DNA of 64,000 nucleotides from an uncultured bacterium (GTDB lineage: Bacteria; Bacteroidota; Bacteroidia; Bacteroidales; Marinifilaceae). Where the stretch lies: assembly GCA_905216195.1 (NCBI GenBank), contig CAJMSX010000006.1:28503-92502 (forward strand), in the 5' to 3' direction. The translations under genes were made by a program, and so were the position numbers. The notes beneath the pieces were generated by a model. It searched no databases and had not been told where the DNA came from. It was given only the letters and a program-made list of their open reading frames with translations. Shown here one piece after another: positions 25,341 to 35,130 of this stretch (positions are counted from its first letter, which is position 1; each line of letters starts with the position of its first letter).

Positions 25341-26831
25341 ATGGCAGGAATAAAGAGTTTAGCCAAAGATACCGCTATCTATGGAATGAGCAGCATTATC
25401 GGTAAGTTTCTGAACTGGTGCCTCACTCCCCTCTATACTTACTTGTTGGTTCCCGAAGAATACGGCATTATCGTCAACTTATATGCCTGGATCGGATTAA
25501 TGCTGGTGTTATTGACTTACGGATTGGAAACCGGTTTTTTCCGGTTTGCCAACGACCCGGAAAAAGGAGATCCCCAGACCGTATATTCGACCTGTATGAC
25601 ATCGGTAGCTGCCACTACCCTGCTTTTTCTCGGGTTGGTATTTTTTTTCCTGCCTCCGATATCGGAAGCTCTTCAATGCGAAAGGCATCCGGAATATGTT
25701 CTGATGATTTCCCTGATTATCAGCCTGGACGTTTTCAGTGCTTTGCCTTTCGCCTACCTGAGGTATCGCCTGCGTCCCTTACGCTTCGCTTTTTTGAAAT
25801 TGCTCAACATCGCCCTCACGATAGCCTTCAATCTTTTCTTTTTACTTGCCTGTCCCGCTCTGTATCAAAGTCATCCCGAATGGATCTCCTGGTTTTACAA
25901 TCCTGCTTACGGAGCCGGATATATACTGGTTTCCAACGTCATCGCTTCCTTTATTTTATTGCTGACCTTAACTCCTGAAATTTTCAAAATCCGCTGGCAT
26001 TTCCGGTATGATTTACTCCGGAAAATACTCCGTTATTCCTTTCCTTTACTGATCCTCGGTTTGGCCGGCATGATGAACCAAAACCTGGATAAAATTCTAT
26101 ATCCCTATCTGATTACCGATCAGGCTGAAGCTATGAACCAACTGGGTATTTACGGAGCCAATACGAAAATCGCGATAGTTATGATCATGTTTACCCAAGC
26201 CTTCCGCTACGCCTATGAGCCTTTTATTTTCGCCAAAGCCCGGAATGAAGATAAACGGACGACCTATGCCCTGGCCATGAAATATTTTATCATTGTCGAC
26301 CTTCTGATTTTTTTGGGAGTCGTTTTCTATCTCGATATCATCCGTTATTTTATTGATCCCCGTTATTTCGCCGGTTTAAAGATCGTCCCCATCCTCATGA
26401 TGGCGGAACTTTTTTCGGGGATTTTCTTCAATTTATCCCTCTGGTATAAATTGACGGACCGTACCCAATGGGGAGTGTATTTCTCCCTGATCGGTCTGGT
26501 TATCATCGTTCTGATGAACGTATTACTGGTGCCGCGTTTCGGTTACGTCGCCTGCGCCTGGGCCGCGTTTACCTGTTATTTCGCCATGATGTTTTTTTCC
26601 TGGTGGGCCGGACAGCGTTATTATCCGATTCATTACGATCTGAAATCCATAGGTAAATACGTCCTGCTCGCCCTAGCCCTTTACGGAATTTCGAGCTGGG
26701 TAACAATAGACCACCTGGGGCTGCGTCTGGCTTTCCGGACCTTTTTGCTTGCGGCTTACCTGTTCTACCTGATTAAAACGGACTTGCCCCTGAAACAAAT
26801 CCCTTACATCAACCGCTTCGTCAAAAAATAG
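25341..26831 (+). CDS. Polysaccharide/lipid-linked oligosaccharide flippase (Wzx/MATE-like)
   Basis: The 496-residue protein is an integral membrane protein with about 12-14 hydrophobic helices. It opens MAGIKSLAKDTAIYGMSSII, typical of RfbX/Wzx-type polysaccharide biosynthesis proteins in the MVF/MATE superfamily. These move lipid-linked sugars across the inner membrane. No glycosyltransferases surround it, so the cargo is unknown; a lipid II or O-antigen role cannot be separated. It stands as a single gene between phoH and purC. Confidence 0.88.
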   Translation: MAGIKSLAKDTAIYGMSSIIGKFLNWCLTPLYTYLLVPEEYGIIVNLYAWIGLMLVLLTYGLETGFFRFANDPEKGDPQTVYSTCMTSVAATTLLFLGLVFFFLPPISEALQCERHPEYVLMISLIISLDVFSALPFAYLRYRLRPLRFAFLKLLNIALTIAFNLFFLLACPALYQSHPEWISWFYNPAYGAGYILVSNVIASFILLLTLTPEIFKIRWHFRYDLLRKILRYSFPLLILGLAGMMNQNLDKILYPYLITDQAEAMNQLGIYGANTKIAIVMIMFTQAFRYAYEPFIFAKARNEDKRTTYALAMKYFIIVDLLIFLGVVFYLDIIRYFIDPRYFAGLKIVPILMMAELFSGIFFNLSLWYKLTDRTQWGVYFSLIGLVIIVLMNVLLVPRFGYVACAWAAFTCYFAMMFFSWWAGQRYYPIHYDLKSIGKYVLLALALYGISSWVTIDHLGLRLAFRTFLLAAYLFYLIKTDLPLKQIPYINRFVKK

Positions 26832-26915
26832 ATAGGAAGCCGATTCCCTGTTTTTTGATTTTATTCTTTCGGGATAAAAATAATTCCGGCGTGCAAACAA
26901 AGCCAGGAATTTTAT

Positions 26916-26923
26916 TACTTTTG
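26916..26923 (+). promoter_or_regulatory. -7 promoter box of purC
   Basis: TACTTTTG matches TAnnTTTG exactly, 37 nt before ATG 26961. Confidence 0.6.
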
Positions 26924-26960
26924 CCTGTCTTATATCATTAACAATAATCTGAAAACAAGC

Positions 26961-27905
26961 ATGGAAGCTATTGTAAAAACCGATTTCCACTTTCCCGGAC
27001 AGAAAAGTGTTTACACAGGAAAAGTACGTGACGTATACAACATTAATGACGAATATCTGGTTATGCTGGTATCCGACCGTATCTCTGCATTCGATGTCGT
27101 ATTGCCGAAAGGCATTCCTTATAAAGGACAGGTATTAAACCAGATTGCTTCCAAGTTTCTGGATGCAACGGCCGATATCGTTCCGAACTGGAAAATCGCC
27201 ACTCCGGACCCCATGGTTACAATAGGCCATATGTGCGAACCTTTCAAAGTGGAAATGGTGATCCGGGGTTATCTTACCGGTAGTTCCTGGCGGGCCTACA
27301 AAGCGGGAGAACGGACGCTTTGCGGAATCCCTCTGGCCGAGGGAATGAAGGAAAACCAGAAATTCCCGTCTCCCATCATCACTCCGACAACTAAAGCCGA
27401 CGAAGGTCACGACGAGAATATTTCCAAGGAAGAAATTATCGCCCAGGGGCTCGTCAGCCGCGAAGATTATGAATTATTGGAAAAATACACTTACGCTCTT
27501 TTCCAAAGAGGTACCGAGATGGCCGCTGAAAAAGGATTAATCCTGGTGGATACCAAATACGAATTCGGTAAAAAAGACGGTAAAATTTATCTGATCGACG
27601 AAATACATACTCCCGATTCCTCCCGCTATTTTTATGCCGAAGGCTATGAAGAACGTTTCAAAAACGGAGAAAAACAAAGACAACTTTCCAAAGAATTCGT
27701 ACGCGAATGGTTGATGGAAAACGGTTTCCAGGGGAAAGAAGGGCAACACATCCCCGAAATGACTCCGGAAGTGGTCAACGGAATCACCGAACGTTATATC
27801 GAACTTTATGAAAATATCACCGGGCATCCGTTTGTGAAAGGCGAGGGAACGAATGTACTCAAACGCATAGAGGAACATGTAACCGACTGCCTGAAAAGCT
27901 TATAA
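26961..27905 (+). CDS. purC: Phosphoribosylaminoimidazole-succinocarboxamide synthase
   Basis: PurC joins CAIR and aspartate with ATP to make SAICAR in purine synthesis. The 314-residue length is usual for the longer form. Recognisable stretches are [21 protein letters not shown], the glycine-rich [15 protein letters not shown] and [15 protein letters not shown]. It is monocistronic with its own promoter box and a strong terminator. Confidence 0.97.
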   Translation: MEAIVKTDFHFPGQKSVYTGKVRDVYNINDEYLVMLVSDRISAFDVVLPKGIPYKGQVLNQIASKFLDATADIVPNWKIATPDPMVTIGHMCEPFKVEMVIRGYLTGSSWRAYKAGERTLCGIPLAEGMKENQKFPSPIITPTTKADEGHDENISKEEIIAQGLVSREDYELLEKYTYALFQRGTEMAAEKGLILVDTKYEFGKKDGKIYLIDEIHTPDSSRYFYAEGYEERFKNGEKQRQLSKEFVREWLMENGFQGKEGQHIPEMTPEVVNGITERYIELYENITGHPFVKGEGTNVLKRIEEHVTDCLKSL

Positions 27906-27928
27906 CTCACAACCTTTTTTCAGGAAAG

Positions 27929-27964
27929 AGAACGTAAAATGCGGCAACCCGTATTTTACGTTCT
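27929..27964. terminator. Bidirectional terminator after purC
   Basis: AGAACGTAAAAT (27929-27940) and ATTTTACGTTCT (27953-27964) are perfect complements extended by GCGG/CCGT near the loop. A T-run follows on the plus strand. The next gene on the minus strand ends at 27969, so the element serves both. Confidence 0.9.
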
Positions 27965-27968
27965 TTTT

Positions 27969-29996
27969 TTATTTTATTCTTTTCAAAGCCTCCCGGGTCA
28001 TTTCCAGCAGGGGCTCAACACTGACGGATTCTCCTACCGCCTGTTTCATCCAGATATCCGGGCAAAGGCAGCCCAACGTATAGATGCGGTCAATTTCCCG
28101 GGCAAAATCCTTCCCTTCGAGATACTTTTCCAACTGGAAGGCTATAATATGACCGTAAGCATAAGAACTCAGGTATAAAGGATAATTGATCATATGGGTG
28201 TATACGGCCAAAACCGTCTGATCGCGCACCCCTAACACATCGGCATAATATTCGTTCCAGACCTCTTTGGCAATACGGACGACCGCTTCTTTCAACTCCA
28301 GCGCACCGGCTTCCGGATGAGCATACATCCATTGCCACATCCTCAGATCGGTCATCGCTACTCCCGTAATTTCATATAGATTCCACACCTCATCCAACAC
28401 ATCCAAATATTTTTTATCCGGATTTTCATTTTCCATCCCCAACAGGAATAAATCCCTTTTTTGGAATACAAAAGCCAAAGCTTCGGTAAATGCGGTATTG
28501 GGTACTCCCCTCAAGGTGTAATAATCCATATCATACAGGGAAACGGTCTGTTCCACATTATGCCCGAACTCATGTACCGCTATATTATATCCCTTATAAT
28601 CCATTCCCTCTTTGGCAATGCGGGTGCATAAATACGATTTTCCTCCTTTATAATATGCTCCGGCGGCATGTCCCGAACCGGCTACGGCCTGAACTTCTAT
28701 TTTAGAGGCGATATAAGCGGCTCTTTCGGCAGAATACCCCAAACGCATCAGTAAATCGGGTAATTTTTCCGTCATAGTTGCAGCATCCGGATACAATTGC
28801 CGGGTCATCGCATCCAATTTATCCACATCCAGTGAAGCCCGTGACTTAAACCCGTCATACCAGATATCGAAACCTTCCGTTTTTCTTCCCAACCGCTTTC
28901 GGATCAATTTTCCTACGGCTTTTATTTCGGGGGATTTCAGAAAAGTATCGAAAAGCTGAATCGTCACTTCTACCGGGATTTCGTTATCATCCGAAAATTT
29001 CCGTTCTATGGCCGTTTTTCCGCTCAGCGTATCCAGATAAAGGCCGTTGATGTAATTATTGAGTATAGCCTGATAGCGTACTCCCGTTTCCGGATGTGCT
29101 TCCACTTCCCGGCCGTCCTGATAAATCTTATTTTTATAGGGATTCCAGACATACTTATCCGAATTGATCACTTCCACCGGGATATCCTGAAGTACAATTC
29201 GTTTCATCACCTCATAGACGGTCCGCTGCTTTTCCAGACCCGTCTTTCCTTTATTGTAATTGGCTTTGATTTCGTCCCGGAGGTTCCAATGGGCCAATAA
29301 ACGCATATCGTCCGGGAAAAGCTGACGGCCCTTACGATCCCTCAATTTTCCCATATAAATATTGTAATCCGCCACATAATTCCGGGGAATCCGGAAAGCA
29401 TCCGCCTTTTTCGTTTCATTCCGCGCATTTCTTCCGGGAGATCTCAAAACGTAGCGATCCCCCATCCGGGCATAAGCCCATTGTTTCCGGGACCATTGTT
29501 CGCCTTGCTGTAATTTTTCCTCTAAGGAATAATAAGGAAAATTCAAAGCCAGGACATGCGCAATTTTCGTTCGGTAGAGCTGATCCCGCATCCCCACATC
29601 CAAGCGAATCCGTTCGAAACGCGAATCGACCGGAAGAACCATCGCATTATGCGCTTTGAAATTTTTACGGATTTCGGCCAAACCGACCGTCACCGCCTCG
29701 GTGTTCCGGTTGGTTCTTTCCATCAATTCTTCCCGGGCAGCGTCATCCGCCACGTAATTTTCCCGGCAAAAACGAATAAAATCCTCCGCACTTCCGTCTT
29801 CTTTCCACCATATACCTGCCAACTTTTCCACGCCACGACGCATCAATTCATTTTCCCCGTACCGGGCAGATAAACTTTCATACGCCCGTTGTACGGTTTG
29901 GGCATCGATATACCTCTTTACGCCATTTTCGGCATACAGCAAACTTATTATTCCGCACCAGAGGAATAAAATCAATTCAATTCTTTTTACCATCAT
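27969..29996 (-). CDS. Secreted M3-like zinc metallopeptidase
   Basis: The 675-residue protein has an N-terminal signal peptide (IELILFLWCGIISLLYAENG). The zinc motif HEFGH is at 475-479 with a third ligand candidate Glu505 in FTEALAF, the spacing known for M3 (thimet/oligoendopeptidase-like) gluzincins. The rest is mainly helical, as in that fold. It lies 88 nt downstream of susD on the same strand, so it is probably the peptide-hydrolysing member of that locus, acting in the periplasm or at the cell surface. No lipobox Cys is seen. Substrate specificity is not known. Confidence 0.8.
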   Translation of the reverse strand: MMVKRIELILFLWCGIISLLYAENGVKRYIDAQTVQRAYESLSARYGENELMRRGVEKLAGIWWKEDGSAEDFIRFCRENYVADDAAREELMERTNRNTEAVTVGLAEIRKNFKAHNAMVLPVDSRFERIRLDVGMRDQLYRTKIAHVLALNFPYYSLEEKLQQGEQWSRKQWAYARMGDRYVLRSPGRNARNETKKADAFRIPRNYVADYNIYMGKLRDRKGRQLFPDDMRLLAHWNLRDEIKANYNKGKTGLEKQRTVYEVMKRIVLQDIPVEVINSDKYVWNPYKNKIYQDGREVEAHPETGVRYQAILNNYINGLYLDTLSGKTAIERKFSDDNEIPVEVTIQLFDTFLKSPEIKAVGKLIRKRLGRKTEGFDIWYDGFKSRASLDVDKLDAMTRQLYPDAATMTEKLPDLLMRLGYSAERAAYIASKIEVQAVAGSGHAAGAYYKGGKSYLCTRIAKEGMDYKGYNIAVHEFGHNVEQTVSLYDMDYYTLRGVPNTAFTEALAFVFQKRDLFLLGMENENPDKKYLDVLDEVWNLYEITGVAMTDLRMWQWMYAHPEAGALELKEAVVRIAKEVWNEYYADVLGVRDQTVLAVYTHMINYPLYLSSYAYGHIIAFQLEKYLEGKDFAREIDRIYTLGCLCPDIWMKQAVGESVSVEPLLEMTREALKRIK

Positions 29997-30084
29997 GCGA
30001 CAATTTTAATCAAAAAGATCCGGAAAATCAATTACCTTCCTATTTTCCGGATCTTTTATTATACAGACTTACCTAAAATCCACG

Positions 30085-31536
30085 TCAATACCCCGGATTC
30101 TGCTGCGAAATTTTATCTGCCTCAGGCAATAATTGTATTTCGCGGTAAGGCAAGGGCCATACTCTCCGGAAATGATCGAAAGGAATCACGCCGAGATTGT
30201 CGATATGCCTTTTGGCCAATTTTTCTTCGGGAGTAGTCCAACGTACCACCGAACGTTCGTTTCTCCACAAATCCCAGGCCCGATGTCCTTCACAAGCCAA
30301 TTCCAAACTTCTTTCATATAAAATATCGTCCAGAGTAATTCCCTTATCGTATTTCCGCGGTTCATCCGTTGTTCTCTTTTCGCGAAGATCGCTCAGGTAT
30401 TTTCCACCTGTCTTCGGATCACCGCCCCTCATAGCGGCTTCGGCCGCAATCAGGTACATCTCGGACAACCGGAATACCTTGGGATTGACCACCAGCTCGT
30501 TATTGCCCCGGCCTTCATATTTCCAGCGAGCCACATAATATTCCTGGGTCGGCCAATAAACGTATAACTGGCATCTCACATCGTCCGGAGCTTCCTGCAT
30601 CAGCTTTTCAAAATCTTTGGTCGTACCGATTTGATGATAGCGTGTACCTCCCACCAGGGTCCCTAAAGAAACCCACTGATTCGGTTCGGTTTCAGACACC
30701 ACAATTTCAAAAATCGATTCGGAAGTAAAAGTTTCTTTCCATACATTTACATAATCCTTCATCTCATACAAGCTGTACTCCTGGGAATTGATAACGTCCA
30801 GAGCGGCTTTCAGCGCCTCACCCCAATTTTCCATATAAAGATAGTAGCGTGCCTGAAAAGCCCGGCCGGCATACCAATCGAAACGTCCTTTTTTCTTGTT
30901 TTTACTCAAACTGGGCACACTTCCTGTCAGTTCGTTACCAATATATTCCCATACATCCCGGGCCGAATTCCGGTAAGTGGGTTTCCGTATGTCTTCCATC
31001 TCCGTTTTGGCCAGATAAACTCCCATGGGATCTTCTGCAACCTTTCCCTTGCCCCAGTTGGAAGGCAGGGGAGCATACAAACGAACTACATCGAAATACA
31101 TCAACGCCCGCAAGGTACGCATTTCGGCCAGGTAAGAATCCATCACCTCCGAATGCTCCAGACTTTTGGCCGCTTCCTGAACCTTGTTTACCGTATAGCA
31201 AACGGAGTACAGATTCCGGTAAATAATCGAAGATACATCGTAAGGCGTAGAATTATACATGTAGTAATCCTTGGTCCAGTCTCTTTCGGTTCTGAAATGA
31301 TCTCCCATCAAATCCCCGCTGAACATAAAGTAAGAAGTATAGTAATAGTCGTAAGCTCCGCTGGTCAGTTTCAGCTTATTGTACAAACCGTTGGCTACAT
31401 TATCCAGGTCATCCAGCGATTTCACCAAATCTTTATCCGTCAGATCGGTTGTCGGAGAAATGTTCAAATATTTATCACCGCATGAAGATAAATATCCCGC
31501 CAGAAAAAATATCATTATATATTTAAAGAATTTCAT
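30085..31536 (-). CDS. SusD/RagB-family outer-membrane binding lipoprotein
   Basis: The 483-residue lipoprotein has the signal MKFFKYIMIFFLAGYLSSC with lipidated Cys19. The mature part has SusD features: YLNISPTTDLTDKD, TPR-like helices, and the C-terminal RxxELAxEGHRxWDLWR pattern and VWPLPYREIQLLP close to the end. SusD proteins sit on the cell surface as a lid over the partner SusC channel and bind polymer or peptide ligand. It starts 12 nt after the SusC stop. The ligand is unknown. Confidence 0.93.
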   Translation of the reverse strand: MKFFKYIMIFFLAGYLSSCGDKYLNISPTTDLTDKDLVKSLDDLDNVANGLYNKLKLTSGAYDYYYTSYFMFSGDLMGDHFRTERDWTKDYYMYNSTPYDVSSIIYRNLYSVCYTVNKVQEAAKSLEHSEVMDSYLAEMRTLRALMYFDVVRLYAPLPSNWGKGKVAEDPMGVYLAKTEMEDIRKPTYRNSARDVWEYIGNELTGSVPSLSKNKKKGRFDWYAGRAFQARYYLYMENWGEALKAALDVINSQEYSLYEMKDYVNVWKETFTSESIFEIVVSETEPNQWVSLGTLVGGTRYHQIGTTKDFEKLMQEAPDDVRCQLYVYWPTQEYYVARWKYEGRGNNELVVNPKVFRLSEMYLIAAEAAMRGGDPKTGGKYLSDLREKRTTDEPRKYDKGITLDDILYERSLELACEGHRAWDLWRNERSVVRWTTPEEKLAKRHIDNLGVIPFDHFRRVWPLPYREIQLLPEADKISQQNPGY

Positions 31537-31548
31537 ATCAGCATAAAT

Positions 31549-34500
31549 TTAAAATTTGACATCGATACCGAATCTCCAGGAACGAAGCGAAGGATAGGAG
31601 AACTGCGGATAGGTTCCCCGGTTATTGACTTCCGGATTCAAATATTTATATTTATAGAAAGTATAAATATCGTTTCCGTTTACGTATAATCGCAAACCGG
31701 ATATTTTCATTTTTTCGATCCATTTTTTCGGGAAATTATACCCCAAACTGATGTTTTTAATCTTTAAATGATCCGAAGAGTGCAGACTCCGGGTCGAGGT
31801 ATAACTGAAATGGTAGGGATCGTCCCGGATAATAATCGGATTTTCCGCTTTGTCTCCCGGTTTTTTCCAGGCGTTTTTATAAGCGTCAAACCTGAAATTA
31901 CGACCGTTCAAACCACCTCCGTCCCGGACAACCGATTCATATTGGGTGTCATAAAGAGTTCCTCCGATCGTGAAAGTAAGTAAGAAAGAGAAATCGAAAC
32001 CTTTATAGGTAAACCGGTTTGTCAAACCGCCGAAAAAGTCGGGATACCCTTTTTTGTAGATCGTTTTTTCCACTTCGTTAATATCGGAGGTCGTACTGTG
32101 GGGATCGATAATCGTCACCCCGTCTTCCCCCTTGGTATTCTTATACCAACGACCCATTCCGGTTTTAGGATCTACGCCGGCCCATTTCCGGACATAGTAG
32201 GCATAGATATCATGGCCTTCCCGGTATATATGCGGGGAGCTTTCTTTCTCCGTAGGCATTTCTTCCACTTTAGCACGCATATACGAAATATTGAAATTGG
32301 TTTCCCAGGTGAAATCCTTGTTTACGATATTCCGGGAATCGAGGGTCAATTCCACGCCCGTATTCCTTAATTTCCCTTCGTTCACCGTCACGGTACTCCA
32401 ACCGGAATTATAGGTTACGTTCCGGTCATTGATCAAATCGGTCGTCAGCTTGTTATAATACTCCAATGTCCCTCTCAAACGACCGTTAAACATTGAAAAA
32501 TCGGTTCCCACATTCCAGGTGTACGAAGTTTCCCAGGTAATATCCCGGTTCCCGTAACGGCTGGCGTACAAACCGGGGCGGGCATCATATACGCCGTCCA
32601 GGCCGAACAAGGTCAGGGAAGAAAAATAACTGGAAGGCTGAGTTCCGTTCGTTCCGTAGGAAAGTTTTATTCTCAGATTATCCAGCCAATTGGTTGTAGA
32701 TTCCATAAAAGATTCCCGGCTGATCGTCCAGGCTGCAGAAGCGGACCAGAAATTTCCCCAACGGTTCTCGGGAAGTAAGCGGGAAGTCCCGTCTCGCCGG
32801 TAACTGGCAGTCAGGAAATACTTATTGTCATAATTATAATCTGCCTTAAAGATCCAGGAGATCAAACGGTCTTTACTGTAATCCCCGGCCGTTAGAATGG
32901 GCGACGAAGCGTTACTCAAATACATCAGGGAGGCTACCGGGAAGTTTTGTCCTTTCGCTTCTACATCGTCCCGGGTAAAATATTTAGCTTCATATCCGCC
33001 CAAAACGCCAACCGTATGTTTGTCAAACGACTTATTGAAATTCAAGATATTGGAAGTTACCAGATTGATATAGAAATACCGTTCCTGATCGATCATTCCG
33101 TTCATAGAACTTCCCTGCTCGGACTTCGGATTCCAGGTTTCCTGATATTTCTGGTAACGCACATCCAATCCATTGGTCGTCGTAAATTTCAGCCAGTCCG
33201 TAATTTTCAGATTGACGGAAAGATTGGTATTACTGGAAAACCATTCATTTTGGTTTTTGTCCAGATTAATGGCTTCGATAAAATTCACATCCGTAGGATT
33301 AAACCCGGGCCTCGGGTTCGGGGTCCCGTCGGCCAAATAAATCGGCAACGTCGGGTTCATATATCCCAGCATGGAAATGGGATTCCCTGCCGTCGCTCCC
33401 TGCGCATCCAGTTTATTTTCCTGTTTGGTATAGGCAAAAGACTGGATCAACGTAAAATCCAGATAATTGGTTGCCTTGTTATTGATAGAACCTCTACCTG
33501 AAAAACGCTCGAAATAACTGCCTTCGGTAATCCCCCGGGAATTCAGATAGCCTAAAGAAGCAAAAAAGTTGGTCTTTTCGTTTCCACCCCGGGCCGAAAG
33601 GTTGAATTTATCTTCCGCTCCTTTTTTAAACATAGCGTTATACCAATCGTAATTCAACGGATGGGTGAGGTATTTATTCAATTGGGCGTCGGTCATATTT
33701 TTATAGTCGAAAGTACCGTCCATCTTATCATCCGGATGCCTGATCTGAGCATTCTCATTCAGGTTTTTCAAAGCATAACGCGTAGCTTCAGCCTGCATTT
33801 GAACGTAAGCTCCCCCGTTGGACATGCCGGGTAAAGCGTCATAGGTTTTCAGGTAAGAATTTTTCAAAGCTTCCAGCGAATAACGGGTCAATTCTCCCCC
33901 ATCCATGTAATATCCTTTTAATTGATGAGGAGTAGCTTCCATTGAAATAGCCCTTTCGTAATTTACCTCGAACACCGTTTTTCCTTCCTGTCCCCTTTTG
34001 GTGGTAATCATAATCACTCCGTTGGAAGCCCGGGAGCCGTAGAGAGAAGTGGCAGCGGCATCCTTCAAAACGGTCATGTTTTCGATGTCGTTCGGATTCA
34101 GGTTGTTCAAATCGTGAGAAGAACTGATCGGAATACCGTCCACCACATACAAAGGCGTGGTTGCCTGAGTGATGGAACCGATACCTCTCACCTGCAAATC
34201 GGCCACTTCTCCCGGCTGTCCGCCGCCCCGGGAAACCCGTACACCGGCGACATAGCCCTTCAATGCCTTTTCGGGTGAAATAGACCCGGCGGCTTCCCGC
34301 ATAATCTTATCTCCCTTTACACTCACAGCCGAACCGGTAAAAGATTCTTTTTTGGTAATGCCGTAAGCAACAACCATCACTTCATCCATCGTAACATCCT
34401 GGGATTCCAGCTTCACATTAATCGTCGTCCGATTTCCCAACTTTTCCTGATGGGTTTTCATCCCTATAAATGAAAACTGAATAATCTGATCGGGATTTTT

Positions 34501-35022
34501 ATCTACTTTCAATTCATAATTTCCGTCTATATCGGTCGAAATGCCGTTTGTCGTTCCCAACACCATAATGGTAACACCGGGCAGGGGCTCTCCTTCCTGA
34601 TCCGTTACCTTCCCTTTCAACACGATCTTCTCGGTCTGTTGAGAGGCAGCAGTCAGATTCCGGTTAGCTTTGGTTACATAAATTACGTCTTCTTCAAAAA
34701 CGCAGCGATAGGGCGTATCCCGGAACACTCTTTCCAATACACTTTCCACCGTCTCAGCCTCTACGCTGAGATTTACCAAAGACATCCCTTTTACATACGC
34801 CTCGTTATAAACAAATTGTAATCCTGTCTGCTTCCGAATTTTTTTAAATAATTCGTTGACAGTTCCCTGTTTCATATCCAAGGTAACCAATTGTTTTTGG
34901 GAATAACTTTCCGCCGCTGCTCCCACCACAAAAAACAACATCAAAAACGTGAATAACCTCATAAATTTCCAGATTTTCTGTCTTTTTGCCCCCCAAAGGA
35001 CATCATCTTTGTTTTTTTTCAT
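31549..35022 (-). CDS. SusC-type TonB-dependent transporter with STN signalling domain
   Basis: This is an outer-membrane channel of 1157 residues. After a signal region (LFTFLMLFFVVGAAAESYSQ) comes an STN/secretin-like domain (about 45-115: VNELFKKIRKQTGLQFVYNE). A CarboxypepD_reg-like domain follows (VLKGKVTDQEGEPLPGVTIM), then the TonB box region DEVMVVAYGITKKES, the plug and a 22-strand barrel ending WRFGIDVKF. The STN domain is the part that contacts FecR-type anti-sigma factors when ligand is bound. This fits the fecR and ECF sigma genes just upstream. The import energy comes from TonB-ExbBD. Confidence 0.94.
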   Translation of the reverse strand: MKKNKDDVLWGAKRQKIWKFMRLFTFLMLFFVVGAAAESYSQKQLVTLDMKQGTVNELFKKIRKQTGLQFVYNEAYVKGMSLVNLSVEAETVESVLERVFRDTPYRCVFEEDVIYVTKANRNLTAASQQTEKIVLKGKVTDQEGEPLPGVTIMVLGTTNGISTDIDGNYELKVDKNPDQIIQFSFIGMKTHQEKLGNRTTINVKLESQDVTMDEVMVVAYGITKKESFTGSAVSVKGDKIMREAAGSISPEKALKGYVAGVRVSRGGGQPGEVADLQVRGIGSITQATTPLYVVDGIPISSSHDLNNLNPNDIENMTVLKDAAATSLYGSRASNGVIMITTKRGQEGKTVFEVNYERAISMEATPHQLKGYYMDGGELTRYSLEALKNSYLKTYDALPGMSNGGAYVQMQAEATRYALKNLNENAQIRHPDDKMDGTFDYKNMTDAQLNKYLTHPLNYDWYNAMFKKGAEDKFNLSARGGNEKTNFFASLGYLNSRGITEGSYFERFSGRGSINNKATNYLDFTLIQSFAYTKQENKLDAQGATAGNPISMLGYMNPTLPIYLADGTPNPRPGFNPTDVNFIEAINLDKNQNEWFSSNTNLSVNLKITDWLKFTTTNGLDVRYQKYQETWNPKSEQGSSMNGMIDQERYFYINLVTSNILNFNKSFDKHTVGVLGGYEAKYFTRDDVEAKGQNFPVASLMYLSNASSPILTAGDYSKDRLISWIFKADYNYDNKYFLTASYRRDGTSRLLPENRWGNFWSASAAWTISRESFMESTTNWLDNLRIKLSYGTNGTQPSSYFSSLTLFGLDGVYDARPGLYASRYGNRDITWETSYTWNVGTDFSMFNGRLRGTLEYYNKLTTDLINDRNVTYNSGWSTVTVNEGKLRNTGVELTLDSRNIVNKDFTWETNFNISYMRAKVEEMPTEKESSPHIYREGHDIYAYYVRKWAGVDPKTGMGRWYKNTKGEDGVTIIDPHSTTSDINEVEKTIYKKGYPDFFGGLTNRFTYKGFDFSFLLTFTIGGTLYDTQYESVVRDGGGLNGRNFRFDAYKNAWKKPGDKAENPIIIRDDPYHFSYTSTRSLHSSDHLKIKNISLGYNFPKKWIEKMKISGLRLYVNGNDIYTFYKYKYLNPEVNNRGTYPQFSYPSLRSWRFGIDVKF

Positions 35023-35093
35023 AACTTTGTAACTTAAGGTTCAACATAGAACAGAAACCATTCGTCTCGGATCTGTTCTTTTTGGATTTATAG

Positions 35094-35124
35094 CAGATGA
35101 GGATGGTCGCAACATCTTCATCTG
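35094..35124. repeat. Hairpin between fecR and susC
   Basis: CAGATGAGGATG (35094-35105) and CATCTTCATCTG (35113-35124) form a 12-bp stem with one G-U pair in plus-strand RNA or one A-C mismatch in minus-strand RNA. It lies between fecR and susC and may limit readthrough. A second possible stem, AGAACAG/CTGTTCT, lies near 35048-35079. Confidence 0.5.
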
Positions 35125-35130
35125 TTTTCT